A DNA stretch of 64,000 nucleotides from the NCBI GenBank assembly GCA_035528415.1, contig DATKYQ010000084.1, positions 56,475 through 120,474 of the forward strand. Direction: 5' to 3'. The position numbers and the translations under genes are program-made. This document shows positions 8,959 to 18,044 of this stretch, piece after piece. This DNA is from DATKYQ01 sp035528415 (GTDB taxonomy: Bacteria; Myxococcota; B64-G9). Position 1 is the stretch's first letter. Every line of letters begins with the position of its first letter. A model generated the notes under the pieces. It was given only the letters and a program-made list of their open reading frames with translations, was not told the DNA's origin and did not search any database.

Positions 8959-10281
8959 ATGCATCAACTCGGTATCTCCGATCTTATGCTGCGGGCGTTC
9001 CTGGAGTGCCTGATCCTGGTCGGCATCCATGCCTACCTGGGGCTGCACGTCATCCGCCGCAAGGTCATCTTCGTCGATCTGGCCCTGGCCCAGGTCGCGG
9101 CCCTGGGCACGACGGTGGGCTTTCTGTTTAACATGGCGCCCGACTCCACGGCGGCTCTGTTGTTTTCGATGCTTTTTACCTTCGTGGCCGCCGCCCTGTT
9201 CGCTATTACCCGTACCCGCCGCGACCGGGTGCCCCAGGAGGCCATCATCGGTGTGGTCTTTGCAATCGCCGCGGCGGTGATCATCCTGGTGGTAGATCGC
9301 GCTCCGCACGGTGCCGAGCATATCAAGGAGGTCATGACCGGGGCCATCCTCTGGGTTCGCTGGGATGCGATCATACTGGCGGCCTGCACCTACAGCGTGG
9401 TCGGCCTGTTCCACTACATCTTCCGCAAACCCATCTTGGCCATCAGCGAGGATCCCGACAAGGCCAAGGCAGACGGTATTCGCCTGTGGGTCTGGGATTT
9501 CTGGTTCTACCTGTCGTTCGGGCTGGTGATCTCGATCTCGGTGCGCACCGCAGGCGTGCTTCTGGTGTTCGTCTTTCTGGTGGTGCCGGCCATCATCGCC
9601 AGCCTGATAACCAGCCGGCTGCTGTACCAGTTGCTGGTCGGCTGGGGGATGGGATTTTTAGTTACGGTTCTCGGGTTGGGCACCTCGTACCTGGCCGATA
9701 TGCCGGCAGGCCCCAGCGTTGTGGCCTTTTACGGAATCGTGCTGGGCCTGGCGGCCTTGATAATCCACGTCGTCCGTGCGGGCGACAGGCGGCGGGCGCT
9801 TGTCCGGGTCACAGTGGGGACGTTGGTCGCTCTGGCAATCGTCGGCTTCGTCTGGTTTTCCGGGTGGGCGCTGTCGCGGACAGAGCTGGCTCGCTCTTCG
9901 CGGGGCCATGACCATCCCCACCGGCCGGCGCTTTCGAGCGCGGCCGCGGAACCGCAAGCGCACGCCGCAAGCGATGATCTAGCCGAACTGGAAAAGGCCT
10001 TCGACAATGCCGCCGACTCCGAAATGAAACTCACATACGCCCAGAAGATCGCCACTCACGATCGCCGGCGCGGGGCCGAGAGGCTGCTCAGCGTATTGAG
10101 AACAGCCGAGGTTCCCTTTGTGCGCGAAGAGGCACTGGCCGCTCTTTCGAAGCTGGCCGGCAAGAAGTTCACAGGCGTCGACACCGAGAAAGATTACTCC
10201 CAGAACACAGCAGACCTGCGAGAAATAGAAGACTGGGTTGGTTCCATACAAAGGGGACAGCCCGATATAAACGCCCGTTGA
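8959..10281 (+). CDS. znuB: ZnuB-like metal ABC permease with C-terminal HEAT-like extension
   Basis: Residues 1-275 match the ABC-3 (ZnuB/TroC) permease family: VIRRKVIFVDLALAQVAALG, EAIIGVVFAIAAA and VRTAGVLLVFVFLVVPAIIA, with about eight membrane spans. The protein then has an extra transmembrane helix (around 280-300), a His-containing loop (RGHDHPHRP) and a ~120-residue soluble tail with HEAT-like helices (FVREEALAALSKLAGKKF). Normal ZnuB is about 260-290 residues, so the extension of some 150 residues is unusual. No ZnuC ATPase gene lies in this operon; the energising subunit must be supplied elsewhere or the extension recruits it. A TonB receptor gene begins 31 bases downstream. Confidence 0.85.
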   Translation: MHQLGISDLMLRAFLECLILVGIHAYLGLHVIRRKVIFVDLALAQVAALGTTVGFLFNMAPDSTAALLFSMLFTFVAAALFAITRTRRDRVPQEAIIGVVFAIAAAVIILVVDRAPHGAEHIKEVMTGAILWVRWDAIILAACTYSVVGLFHYIFRKPILAISEDPDKAKADGIRLWVWDFWFYLSFGLVISISVRTAGVLLVFVFLVVPAIIASLITSRLLYQLLVGWGMGFLVTVLGLGTSYLADMPAGPSVVAFYGIVLGLAALIIHVVRAGDRRRALVRVTVGTLVALAIVGFVWFSGWALSRTELARSSRGHDHPHRPALSSAAAEPQAHAASDDLAELEKAFDNAADSEMKLTYAQKIATHDRRRGAERLLSVLRTAEVPFVREEALAALSKLAGKKFTGVDTEKDYSQNTADLREIEDWVGSIQRGQPDINAR

Positions 10282-10312
10282 TATCGGGTGCCCGGACATA
10301 TAGACTAGGAAC

Positions 10313-12337
10313 ATGCACTTGAGGCATCAGTTGGCTTCCGTGCTCTCGAACGGGAAAGTCGCGCTTGCGCTGCTGGGTTGCCTGGCCTGCACGGCGGCAA
10401 TGGCCGCGGGCAAAGAGACAAAACCGGCCGAAGAGTGCGAGTCTTGCGACGCGGCGGAAGAGATCGTCATCAGCGCCCAGCGGGAGCAGGAGCAAGGCAT
10501 CTCCGTGACGCGCATCGAGCGTGATCGCATCGAACGCTTCAATGCGAGCAGCGCGGCCGAGGTGATCGAGATGCTGCCCTCTGCCTTCGCTACCAGTGGC
10601 CAGCGCGGCGAGCGTATCTTTTCGCTCAGGGGGTTCGATCAGCGCCAACTCGCGGTGCTGCTGGACGGTGTCCCTTTTTCCATTCCCTATGACGGGCAGA
10701 TCGATCTGGGCATGTTGCCGGCCGCGCTGATCGAGCGCGTAAGCGTGATCAAGGGACCGGGCTCGGTGCTCTACGGTCCCAACGGCATGGGCGGCGCGGT
10801 GAATATCGTTACCCGGCGGCCGGGAGACGTGCCACTGCTCGGCGTCGCCTTCATGGGCGATCCCCGGGGAGCGGTGCGCTTCAACGCATACGGCTCCGCG
10901 CGCCGGGGAAACCTCGGCTACACACTGGTCGGCGGCGTCAACCGGCTGGACGGATTTCCTCTTTCGTCGAGATTCAAGTCCGAACCGCGCCAAGATGGTG
11001 ATATCAGGAACAATAGTGACAAAGAGTCGCTATTTCTTTTGGCCGGCGGTGAATGGCGCCCGGCGAAAGATCAACGTCTGTTCGTCTCATCATTGATTAT
11101 CGAAGGAAAACGAGGTGTGCCTTGTGGACTCGGGGATGTGCGTCCACGCTTCTGGCGCTTTTCAAACTGGCGAACAGTGGGACTCACCCTGGGGCATGCC
11201 GGAAAACTCGGCTCCCTTTTCGAAACCGACGAGACGCTCTACGCACGCCTGTACAACAACCAGATCGATTCATACGACGACGCCTCCTACACGACCCAGT
11301 CGGCGAAGTGGGCCTTTACCTCGCTCTACCGGGATCAGGCCTTCGGCGGGCGCGTTCGCGCCCGCAGCGTTCCCTTGGATTCTCCCTGGGGCCCTACCCT
11401 GCTGCGTCTTTGGGCAGGAGCGCAGCACGACCGTCACGTCGCCGGACAGCCCGGGCGACCCGACGAGCCCACTGTCTCCAGAACGCTCGTCACCCTGGCA
11501 CCCGAGGCCGAGGCCCTCATTGCGCCGCGCTTGACGCTGACAGCCTCGTTGCAAACCGACATAGAGTTGCCCACAGACGATGCCTCCGTTCATCCCAACG
11601 AGCGATTCGGTTTTGGACCACTAGTGTCTCTGGGCTATGAGCCACTGGACGGGCTTTTCCTGCGCGCCACCGTCGCGCGGCGAACCCGCTTCGCCTCGCT
11701 CAAGGAGCGCTTCAGTTCTGCCATCGGCCTGCGCCTGCCAAACCCCGATCTCGGGCCGGAGCGGGCCTGGCATTTTGGCCTGGAAGCGACTTACGCTCCC
11801 TGCCGGCGCCTGCACGCCTCGCTCGCAATATTCGACGCCGAGGTGCAAGGACTGATAAACGCAGTAGCGCTGCAGACTGAAAGCGGCCCGCAAGAGCAAC
11901 TTCAAAACGCCGGCAGCTCAAGGCTTTCGGGGCTCGAGGCTGAACTGGTGTTGCAGCCAATCGGCCGGCTGGAAATCGAGGCCGGTGTCCAGTACCTGCG
12001 CGCCAGGCAACTTGAGGCTCGGGCGGGGGAGGATCGCATCGCCTACCGGCCCCAGCACAAGGCATACCTCGAGGCGCGCCTGAGACCCTGTGCCTGGTTG
12101 GGAATTGATATCGGACTCAGCGTCATAGGTTCACGCGACTACCAGAACCCGGGCAGCTTTGCCTGGGAGAAGCTAAGCGGTTATCTGGTCTGGGATATGG
12201 GGTTGTCGCTGCGACCGAGCGATTGTGTCACCCTGCGTATCACTGCCCGCAATCTCGCTGACGACGATCATCAAAGCGAGTACGGCTTTCCCGATCCCGG
12301 GCTCTGGGTGTGGGCCGGTGTGGAGATGAGGAGCTGA
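10313..12337 (+). CDS. TonB-dependent outer-membrane receptor (BtuB-like)
   Basis: The 674-residue protein has a signal peptide, a short Cys-containing linker (EECESCDAAE), a TonB-box-like EEIVISAQR (about residue 45), a plug domain with SLRGFDQRQLAVLLDGVP and VIKGPGSVLYGPNGMGGAVN, and a ~500-residue 22-strand-type barrel ending in WVWAGVEMRS. It imports a ligand too large or too scarce for porins, such as a siderophore, cobalamin or a metal chelate, using proton-motive force through TonB. The two genes after it encode an S-component-like membrane protein and a T-component/NTPase fusion, which suggests they carry the same ligand across the inner membrane. The substrate is not visible in the sequence. 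Confidence 0.9.
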   Translation: MHLRHQLASVLSNGKVALALLGCLACTAAMAAGKETKPAEECESCDAAEEIVISAQREQEQGISVTRIERDRIERFNASSAAEVIEMLPSAFATSGQRGERIFSLRGFDQRQLAVLLDGVPFSIPYDGQIDLGMLPAALIERVSVIKGPGSVLYGPNGMGGAVNIVTRRPGDVPLLGVAFMGDPRGAVRFNAYGSARRGNLGYTLVGGVNRLDGFPLSSRFKSEPRQDGDIRNNSDKESLFLLAGGEWRPAKDQRLFVSSLIIEGKRGVPCGLGDVRPRFWRFSNWRTVGLTLGHAGKLGSLFETDETLYARLYNNQIDSYDDASYTTQSAKWAFTSLYRDQAFGGRVRARSVPLDSPWGPTLLRLWAGAQHDRHVAGQPGRPDEPTVSRTLVTLAPEAEALIAPRLTLTASLQTDIELPTDDASVHPNERFGFGPLVSLGYEPLDGLFLRATVARRTRFASLKERFSSAIGLRLPNPDLGPERAWHFGLEATYAPCRRLHASLAIFDAEVQGLINAVALQTESGPQEQLQNAGSSRLSGLEAELVLQPIGRLEIEAGVQYLRARQLEARAGEDRIAYRPQHKAYLEARLRPCAWLGIDIGLSVIGSRDYQNPGSFAWEKLSGYLVWDMGLSLRPSDCVTLRITARNLADDDHQSEYGFPDPGLWVWAGVEMRS

Positions 12338-12362
12338 GACCTTGGCCCTTGTCAGGACAGCC

Positions 12363-12962
12363 ATGGACGCGGATCGTTTCTGGGCGCATGTTGCGGCCTT
12401 CGGGGCGCTCTGGGGCTCGATCGAGATTACCCTGGGTGCCTTCGTGCATACGCTGCGGCTGCCGCTGGCCGGTGTGCTTTTAGCGGCGCTCGGCGCGGCC
12501 GTACTGACGGCCGAGCGGCAGATCATACCGGCCCGCGGAACAACGCTGGCAACGGGCATCGTCGCCGCGCTGTGCAAGACAATATCCCCGGGCGGGATAG
12601 TGCTCGGTCCGATGATCGGCATCCTCGCAGAAAGCCTGCTGGTTGAAATAGCTCTGTTGGCGGCCCCTCGCTCGCGCCTGGCGGTGGCCCTGGCAGGGGC
12701 GCTGTGCGTGTCGTGGTCGCTGATGCAGGCCGTCGGCACACAATACGTGGTGTACGGAAAAGGGGTGCTCGAGCTCTTCCTGGCCGCGCTGTCAAGAACC
12801 GGGAATTGGCTCGGACTTTCATCAGCCGCGGGACTCGGAGCGCTTGCCGCCTGCGCGGGTTTGCTGTGTCTGATCGGGGCCGCGGGCGGGCTTGCCGGCC
12901 GGGCGCTCGGGATTCGAGCACGCACCGGTTTGACGTTGGACGGGGATGCGCAAGATGAGTGA
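12363..12962 (+). CDS. ECF S-component-like integral membrane protein
   Basis: The product (199 residues from the ATG at 12363; a TTG at 12342 is in frame) is nearly all membrane, with about six helices. Conserved-looking loops such as GALWGSIEITLGAFVHTLRL and ATGIVAALCKTISPGGIVLG are reminiscent of substrate-binding S components of energy-coupling-factor transporters. I know of no named family with certainty. It follows a TonB receptor by 25 bases and overlaps the next gene, a T-like membrane domain fused to an NTPase, so the pair likely forms one transport complex. The first four codons of the next gene lie inside this one. Confidence 0.55.
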   Translation: MDADRFWAHVAAFGALWGSIEITLGAFVHTLRLPLAGVLLAALGAAVLTAERQIIPARGTTLATGIVAALCKTISPGGIVLGPMIGILAESLLVEIALLAAPRSRLAVALAGALCVSWSLMQAVGTQYVVYGKGVLELFLAALSRTGNWLGLSSAAGLGALAACAGLLCLIGAAGGLAGRALGIRARTGLTLDGDAQDE

Positions 12963-14112
12963 GGTTACGGCGACAGCGCCCGATAACACTCCGCATGGAA
13001 TCATGGCGCGCAGGGTTCCGGCTTTTATTGCTCTGGGGTGTATCTTCCTGCAGATTCCGGGCCGTCTGCTTCCTGCGCTTGCGGCGCTTGCGATCTGGCT
13101 CGTCTGTCTTGCGCTGTGTGATCGCCAGGGGCTTTTACGGATGGCCCGGCCGCGCTTCTGGATAGTCAGCCTCGTTTTGGCAGTCGCCTGCGGACTGCTG
13201 CTAGGGCGGCGCGATACGAAGTTTCTGGGGATGTTGATCTCCAGCTCTGGCATGCAAAGCGGGCTGCTGATGGTGGTCCGCGGGGCTTTCATCTTCGGAC
13301 TGTCGATTTGGGCCAGCAGGGCGCTGAGCGGAATCACGCGTGCGCGCCTGGGTAGAAGATCCGGCCGCCTGACCGGCGCTGTCGGCGCCGCCTTTCGGTT
13401 GCTGCCCGAGTTGGGAGAACGCCTGCGCTGCGAATGGCGGGCGGCGCCTCCGAAGAAAGGCCGCCTGCGGCGCATCGGTGTCCTGGCGGCCGATATGCTG
13501 GTACACACCGCACGCATTGCCGAGCAAGCCGCGCAGCGTGCAACGGCATCCCGGGGCCGCCTGCTCGTCGCCGTGCTAGGCCCGCCCGACAGCGGCAAGA
13601 CGACGACCATACGCGAGATAGCCGACCGCCTGCGCGGGCGCAGACTTGCAGTCGCAGGCGTAAGTCAACCGAAGGATTTCAGGAACGGCAGTACTTTGGG
13701 ATATAATTTAAGAGATGAGGCCAGCGGCGAAAATCGCTCGTTCGCCGTGCCCAATCCATCCAGTGGCAGACAGGATCTTACGGGATATAAGTTTGATCCC
13801 GGAGGCTGGCTGTGGGCGCGCGAGCTGATCTCGTCCGCCTGCGGCAGCGCCGATGTGGTGATCGTGGATGAGTTGGGAAGCCTGGAGGCGGCGGGCAAGG
13901 GACACATGCCGGCCTTGATGGCATCAATTCGAAAAGGGCGCTGCGTATGGCTTGTGGGGGTGCGGAAGGGGTTCGAGCGCGCCATCCAGCAGCGCACAGG
14001 CCCGTTCAGCCGCATAATTTGCGCTGGAACCTGCGGCGCCGATCTCGACGCATTAATTGCTTGGTTGTACGCTATCCGCCCCGGGCAGGTGAAGGCTGAT
14101 ATTTTGCTTTGA
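12946..14112 (+). CDS. EcfT-like membrane domain fused to THEP1-type NTPase
   Basis: Residues 1-190 have four to five hydrophobic helices followed by a charged region (ARLGRRSGRLTGAVGAAF, then ELGERLRCEWRAAPPKKGRL) similar to the coupling helices of ECF T components. Residues ~200-388 form a P-loop NTPase with Walker A GPPDSGKTT, a glycine-rich middle and Walker B VVIVDELGSLE, matching the THEP1/nucleoside-triphosphatase family (DUF265). In ordinary ECF systems a pair of ABC-type A components provides ATPase activity; none is encoded here. I infer that this NTPase replaces or supplements it. ATG 12946 or 12955 could start the protein. The gene comes third after the TonB receptor and the S-like gene. 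Confidence 0.65.
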   Translation: MRKMSEVTATAPDNTPHGIMARRVPAFIALGCIFLQIPGRLLPALAALAIWLVCLALCDRQGLLRMARPRFWIVSLVLAVACGLLLGRRDTKFLGMLISSSGMQSGLLMVVRGAFIFGLSIWASRALSGITRARLGRRSGRLTGAVGAAFRLLPELGERLRCEWRAAPPKKGRLRRIGVLAADMLVHTARIAEQAAQRATASRGRLLVAVLGPPDSGKTTTIREIADRLRGRRLAVAGVSQPKDFRNGSTLGYNLRDEASGENRSFAVPNPSSGRQDLTGYKFDPGGWLWARELISSACGSADVVIVDELGSLEAAGKGHMPALMASIRKGRCVWLVGVRKGFERAIQQRTGPFSRIICAGTCGADLDALIAWLYAIRPGQVKADILL

Positions 14113-14144
14113 CCAGGCGCTCTTTACGGCGCTAGCGTATTATC

Positions 14145-15683
14145 ATGATGATGAAGTTTGATTGCCCGGTCTCCGCGATCCTTGCTGCGGCCTGGTTGCT
14201 TGCCGGGTGCGGCACGGGCGGCGGACCGGCCTCGGGAATCTTGCAGGCCGGGGCCGCCGCGGTGGTGATCACTCCGGTCGTGGAACCGTTCGATGATCTC
14301 GACGGAAACGGACACTGGGATGAGGGTGAGTCGTTTTCCGATCTCGACGAAAACGGTAGCTTCAGCCCCGTCTGGATCGCCGGCTTCGGCAGCGAGCGTG
14401 CAGCGCTGGGTGTTCACGACGACTTGTACGCCCGGGCGCTGATATTGGTTCAGGGCGACGTGCGCATCGGCATCGTCACGCTCGATTGGGTGGGGCTGAT
14501 GCGCGACCAGGCCTTGGAGATCGGCCGGGACGCCCGCGAGGCCGGCGTGATTCTCGATCGGCTGATCGTCACCTGCACACACAACCACGAAGGCCCGGAC
14601 AGCATCGGCCTATGGGGCCCGCTGGGCGAGTGCGGCCGCGATGACGACTACATGGACTGGGCCCGGGCGCAAACCGTTGTGGCTCTTTCCGAGGCGCAAG
14701 AGAGGCTTACCCCGGTGCGCATGATCGCAGGCGACGGCAAGACGGAGAATCTTACTCGCGATAGCCGTTTACCTATCGTGCTGCACGAAGACGTCGTCGC
14801 CCTGCGCTTCGACCGCATCGACGGGAGCGGCACCGTGGCCGTTGTGACTCACTGGTCGAACCATGTCGAGGCGCTCGGCGGAGACAACCAGCAGCTAAGC
14901 GCGGACTTCCCGGCCTGGCTGGTTTCGGCCCTCGAGGATGCCTACCCCGGCGCGGTGGGTATCTACTGGCAGGGGATGGTCGGCGGCCTGATGACCCCGC
15001 TGGAAGTCGAAGTGAGGGACGAAGGCGGCAACGTCTTGCCCGAAGACTCCTTTGCCAAGACCGAGCGCATGGGTCGGCTGGTGGCCGATGTGGCCCTTTC
15101 GGCTCTCGAGCACGGCGAAGACGCAGGCGAGGGCGGCAAACTGGCCTATCACAGCGCGTCCTTCTTCGCTCCGCTTGAAAACCTTGAGCTGAAGCTGGCC
15201 GGCCTGGAGGGGCTGTTCGATCGCAAGATCTACGACGACCAGGGCCGCGAACGTTTGCCGGCAGAGATCATGACCTTCGATGCCTACCTGGAGACGGAGG
15301 CGACAGTGATCGACGTGGGCCTGGTGCAGATTGTCACGGTGCCGGGAGAGCTTTACCCGGAATTGGCCCTGGATGGTTCTAACGGGGAGAGTTTCTATCA
15401 GTACCCGCAGGATCCCGGGGCAGATTTTTATCCCTGCGCCTGTTCTCAGCCCATCTACCACAACATGCGCAAGACGCCCTACCGCGTCGTTTTGGGGCTT
15501 GCCAACGATGAGCTGGGTTATATTATCCCGCGCTGCCAGTTCGATGGACAGGCGCCATACGCCTACGGGCGAGATGATGCGCAATACGGCGAAGGCTTCT
15601 CGATCGGTCCCGAGTTGGCGCCGCTACTCAACGCGACTCTGGCCAGTGAGTTGCAAACGCTCGCTGCGCAGCAAGCACCCTGA
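14145..15683 (+). CDS. Neutral ceramidase-like lipoprotein
   Basis: A lipoprotein signal (lipobox LLAGC) precedes a 490-residue domain similar to the N-terminal part of neutral/alkaline non-lysosomal ceramidases: THNHEGPDSIGLWG is the zinc-binding and active-site region and WSNHVEALGG continues it, with PGELYPELAL and NDELGYIIP nearer the end. Two DxDxNG-like acidic loops (DLDGNGHWDEGE and DLDENGSF, residues ~50-75) could bind calcium and are an insertion relative to the usual family. Such enzymes cleave N-acyl bonds of ceramide or act as related amidases; the bacterial substrate here is unknown. It has its own position between two unrelated operons and runs convergent to the hmc-type operon, ending only 9 bases from it. 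Confidence 0.75.
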   Translation: MMMKFDCPVSAILAAAWLLAGCGTGGGPASGILQAGAAAVVITPVVEPFDDLDGNGHWDEGESFSDLDENGSFSPVWIAGFGSERAALGVHDDLYARALILVQGDVRIGIVTLDWVGLMRDQALEIGRDAREAGVILDRLIVTCTHNHEGPDSIGLWGPLGECGRDDDYMDWARAQTVVALSEAQERLTPVRMIAGDGKTENLTRDSRLPIVLHEDVVALRFDRIDGSGTVAVVTHWSNHVEALGGDNQQLSADFPAWLVSALEDAYPGAVGIYWQGMVGGLMTPLEVEVRDEGGNVLPEDSFAKTERMGRLVADVALSALEHGEDAGEGGKLAYHSASFFAPLENLELKLAGLEGLFDRKIYDDQGRERLPAEIMTFDAYLETEATVIDVGLVQIVTVPGELYPELALDGSNGESFYQYPQDPGADFYPCACSQPIYHNMRKTPYRVVLGLANDELGYIIPRCQFDGQAPYAYGRDDAQYGEGFSIGPELAPLLNATLASELQTLAAQQAP

Positions 15684-15692
15684 AGGACCATT

Positions 15693-15818
15693 TTAATTTT
15701 TCTTCTCGCGGTCGGTCAGAAAAAGCCAGAAGGGGATGAAGATCACCAGGACGAGACCGGCCAGGATGTAGCATGAGCCCTTGGTGAAGGTCAGGAAATC
15801 CTGCATGGTATGGTACAT
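15693..15818 (-). CDS. hmcD: HmcD-like 41-residue single-span membrane protein
   Basis: This tiny frame encodes 41 residues with one central membrane helix (GSCYILAGLVLVIFIPFWLFL) flanked by a polar N-terminus and a basic tail (TDREKKN). GGGAGG is placed 7 bases before the ATG, and the gene starts 13 bases after the end of the HmcC-like gene. In Desulfovibrio the hmc operon also has a very small membrane subunit, HmcD, at the corresponding place. It most likely stabilises the membrane part of the complex. It is too short for many gene finders; the position, ribosome site and helix make it believable. Confidence 0.75.
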   Translation of the reverse strand: MYHTMQDFLTFTKGSCYILAGLVLVIFIPFWLFLTDREKKN

Positions 15819-15831
15819 TATTTTCCTCCCT

Positions 15832-16998
15832 TCAATGGACGCCGCGCCACTCGGGGTGCTCGTGGAGAATCGGCATGCGCTTGACTATCCAGCGAAAGAC
15901 AACCACCCCGGCCGTGACGATCGCCACTGTGACCCAGATCTCCATCCAGTGCGGTATATAGCGCCGCTCGGCCGGAAGCTGCCAGTTATAGGCGAAGATG
16001 CTGACGTTGAGCCTGTTGAAAATGATCCCGATCACCGTGATCACGGCCGAGATGCGAATCAGAAGCGGACGGCGCTCGCGATAGCCCAACAGGAACCCGA
16101 AGCAGGGCAGGGCGACAAATCCCAGCAACTCAATCAGAAACAAGGCTCCGTAAGGGGTCGCTAAATAGTGCCACTCGTTCTCCAGGCCGATGGCCATGAC
16201 CTTGATGATAAGGTAAGTCAAAAGGACGACCGCTCCGGCCTTGCCCAACCCGATGGTGATTTTATCGAACTGCTCATGGGAGATTTCAATCTGGTCGCGA
16301 AAGACGCGGTGTGAGAGCGAGCCCTCGACGATCAGCATCGATATGCCGGCCGCTATCGCCGAGACGAAGAAATGCACCGGGATGTACGTTGAGTGCCACA
16401 GCGGGTGCAGGCGGGTGGGGGTGGCCAAGAACATCGCGCCCAGCGTCGACTGGTGCAGCGTCGACAGCAAGAGGCCGAAGATGGTCAGCGCGATGGTCAT
16501 CGAGCCCACCAGCTTGCGCAGGCGTTTGAAGCCCAGCCACTCGAAGGCCGCCGGGGTCGACTCGATGAATAACGTTGTCAGGTAGAGCATGACGCACAGG
16601 GCGATCTCGAACATGGCCGAGGTCGGACCCGCCTGTACGATGAACGGATATGGCAGGCGCCAAGGGCGGCCCAGGTCGACGATCAGACCCACCACTACCA
16701 GTGCGTAACCCAGAAACCCGGTCAAGACGGCCGGGCGCACGATGGGTTTGTACTCCTTCATTCCGAACAGGTAGACGGCCGTGGTGATGGTGAAGCCGCC
16801 GGCGGCCAGCGCCACGCCGGTCATGACATCGAAGCCGATCCACAGCCCCCAGGGGACATCATTGGAAAGGTTGGTGGCGGCGCCGAGGCCCTTTGTGAAA
16901 CGCAGCAAGCCGATGGCGGCGCCGCCTGCCAGGATGACGGCGGCGATGATGTTGAAAGGGGTCAGCAGCCGGGCGGGATTTTTTGCTGGTTGGTTCAT
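15832..16998 (-). CDS. hmcC: NrfD/HmcC-family integral membrane quinone-interacting subunit
   Basis: The 388-residue protein has about ten hydrophobic helices and lies in the NrfD/PsrC/HmcC/DsrP family, membrane subunits that exchange electrons with quinones and contain no cofactor of their own. Typical stretches are VPWGLWIGFDVMTGVALAAG, VDLGRPWRLPYPF and LHQSTLGAMF with HPLWHSTYIPVHFF. It overlaps the HmcB-like ferredoxin gene by four bases and so is co-translated with it. Together with the 16-haem cytochrome and HmcB it would carry electrons between the periplasm and the menaquinone pool. Confidence 0.9.
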   Translation of the reverse strand: MNQPAKNPARLLTPFNIIAAVILAGGAAIGLLRFTKGLGAATNLSNDVPWGLWIGFDVMTGVALAAGGFTITTAVYLFGMKEYKPIVRPAVLTGFLGYALVVVGLIVDLGRPWRLPYPFIVQAGPTSAMFEIALCVMLYLTTLFIESTPAAFEWLGFKRLRKLVGSMTIALTIFGLLLSTLHQSTLGAMFLATPTRLHPLWHSTYIPVHFFVSAIAAGISMLIVEGSLSHRVFRDQIEISHEQFDKITIGLGKAGAVVLLTYLIIKVMAIGLENEWHYLATPYGALFLIELLGFVALPCFGFLLGYRERRPLLIRISAVITVIGIIFNRLNVSIFAYNWQLPAERRYIPHWMEIWVTVAIVTAGVVVFRWIVKRMPILHEHPEWRGVH

Positions 16999-18044
16999 TT
17001 CGAGCCCTCCTTCCCGGACGCTTTCTCTGCCTCGGCCAAGGCCTTCTTGACGGCCTGGGCTACGGCATTATCCTTGTCCTTCTTGGCCTTCTCGGCCGCG
17101 GACGAGAGTTTCTGCTTGGTATCCTCGCCGGCCTTCAAGACGGCCTCACACACAGCGGCTTCACGCTCTTCACGTGCCAGCCTCTCCTTGCGCTTCGAAA
17201 AGGCGTATATACCGGCCAGCAGTCCCGGGTAGACCGATACGATCAGCGGCACAACCGACAGGAAGCCGCTGCCCAACTCGGGAATGGACTCGTGGGTGAC
17301 ACCTTCGAAGAGTCCCAGCTTTCCGAAGGACGTGCCGCCGATCACCAGCCAGCTCGTTCCGCCGAACTCGTGCTCGCCGTAGACGTGATCAATGTAGTCG
17401 CTCGGTCGCTTGCGGATCCGCTCGCGGGCCAGCTTAATAAGATCCTCGCGCCGGCCGAACTTGATGGCTCCCATGGGGCAGGCCTCGGCGCAGGCGGGCT
17501 TCAGGCCCTGCTTGATGCGCGGGTAACACATGGTGCAGCGAACCACCCGCGGCTCGAAGGGTTTTTCGTACTCGTAGCTCAAGGCGTAGTAGGGACAGGC
17601 GTTGACGCAGTAGCGGCAGCCGACGCAAACGCTGGGATCGTAGAGCACCGGTCCCTCGGGTGTCTTTGTAAAGGCGTGCACGAAGCAGACCGAAGCGCAG
17701 CAGGGTTCGTTGCAGTGCATGCACTGCTGCTTGCGATAGACGGGCGGCTTGCTGTCTGCCTCCTTTTGGTAGAGGTTGACCACGGTGTACTGCTTCGAGG
17801 TCGGACGGCGCATCTTCGAAAAGACCGATTTGTCGGCGGGCGGCGGTTCTGGCGGGGGATTGTCGTTGACCTGGTTGCAGGCTGCCTCGCACGAGCGGCA
17901 ACCAACGCACAGGTTGACGTCATGCAGCAGACCGTAACGCCCCGGGTATCCCTCGAAGTGCTTGTAACCCGTGGCCCCGGCGGTTCCTGCGGCCAGCGTG
18001 CCCGCGGCGATGCCTTGCAAGAATCCTCTTCTGGAGACGCTCAT
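16995..18044 (-). CDS. hmcB: HmcB-like periplasmic 4x[4Fe-4S] ferredoxin with Tat signal and membrane anchor
   Basis: The N-terminus SVSRRGFLQGIAAGTLAAG is a twin-arginine signal. Cysteine motifs follow: CVGCRSCEAACNQ, CMHCNEPCCASVC, CVGCRYCVNACPY and CTMC plus CAEACPM, consistent with four cubane clusters as in HmcB, HybA and DmsB-like electron-transfer subunits. A C-terminal hydrophobic stretch (FLSVVPLIVSVYPGLLAGIY, about residue 265-285) could anchor it in the membrane, and the tail is a long Lys/Ala/Glu-rich helix. The gene overlaps both neighbours by four bases (ATGA). It would connect the 16-haem cytochrome to the NrfD-type membrane subunit. Confidence 0.9.
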   Translation of the reverse strand: MSVSRRGFLQGIAAGTLAAGTAGATGYKHFEGYPGRYGLLHDVNLCVGCRSCEAACNQVNDNPPPEPPPADKSVFSKMRRPTSKQYTVVNLYQKEADSKPPVYRKQQCMHCNEPCCASVCFVHAFTKTPEGPVLYDPSVCVGCRYCVNACPYYALSYEYEKPFEPRVVRCTMCYPRIKQGLKPACAEACPMGAIKFGRREDLIKLARERIRKRPSDYIDHVYGEHEFGGTSWLVIGGTSFGKLGLFEGVTHESIPELGSGFLSVVPLIVSVYPGLLAGIYAFSKRKERLAREEREAAVCEAVLKAGEDTKQKLSSAAEKAKKDKDNAVAQAVKKALAEAEKASGKEGSK

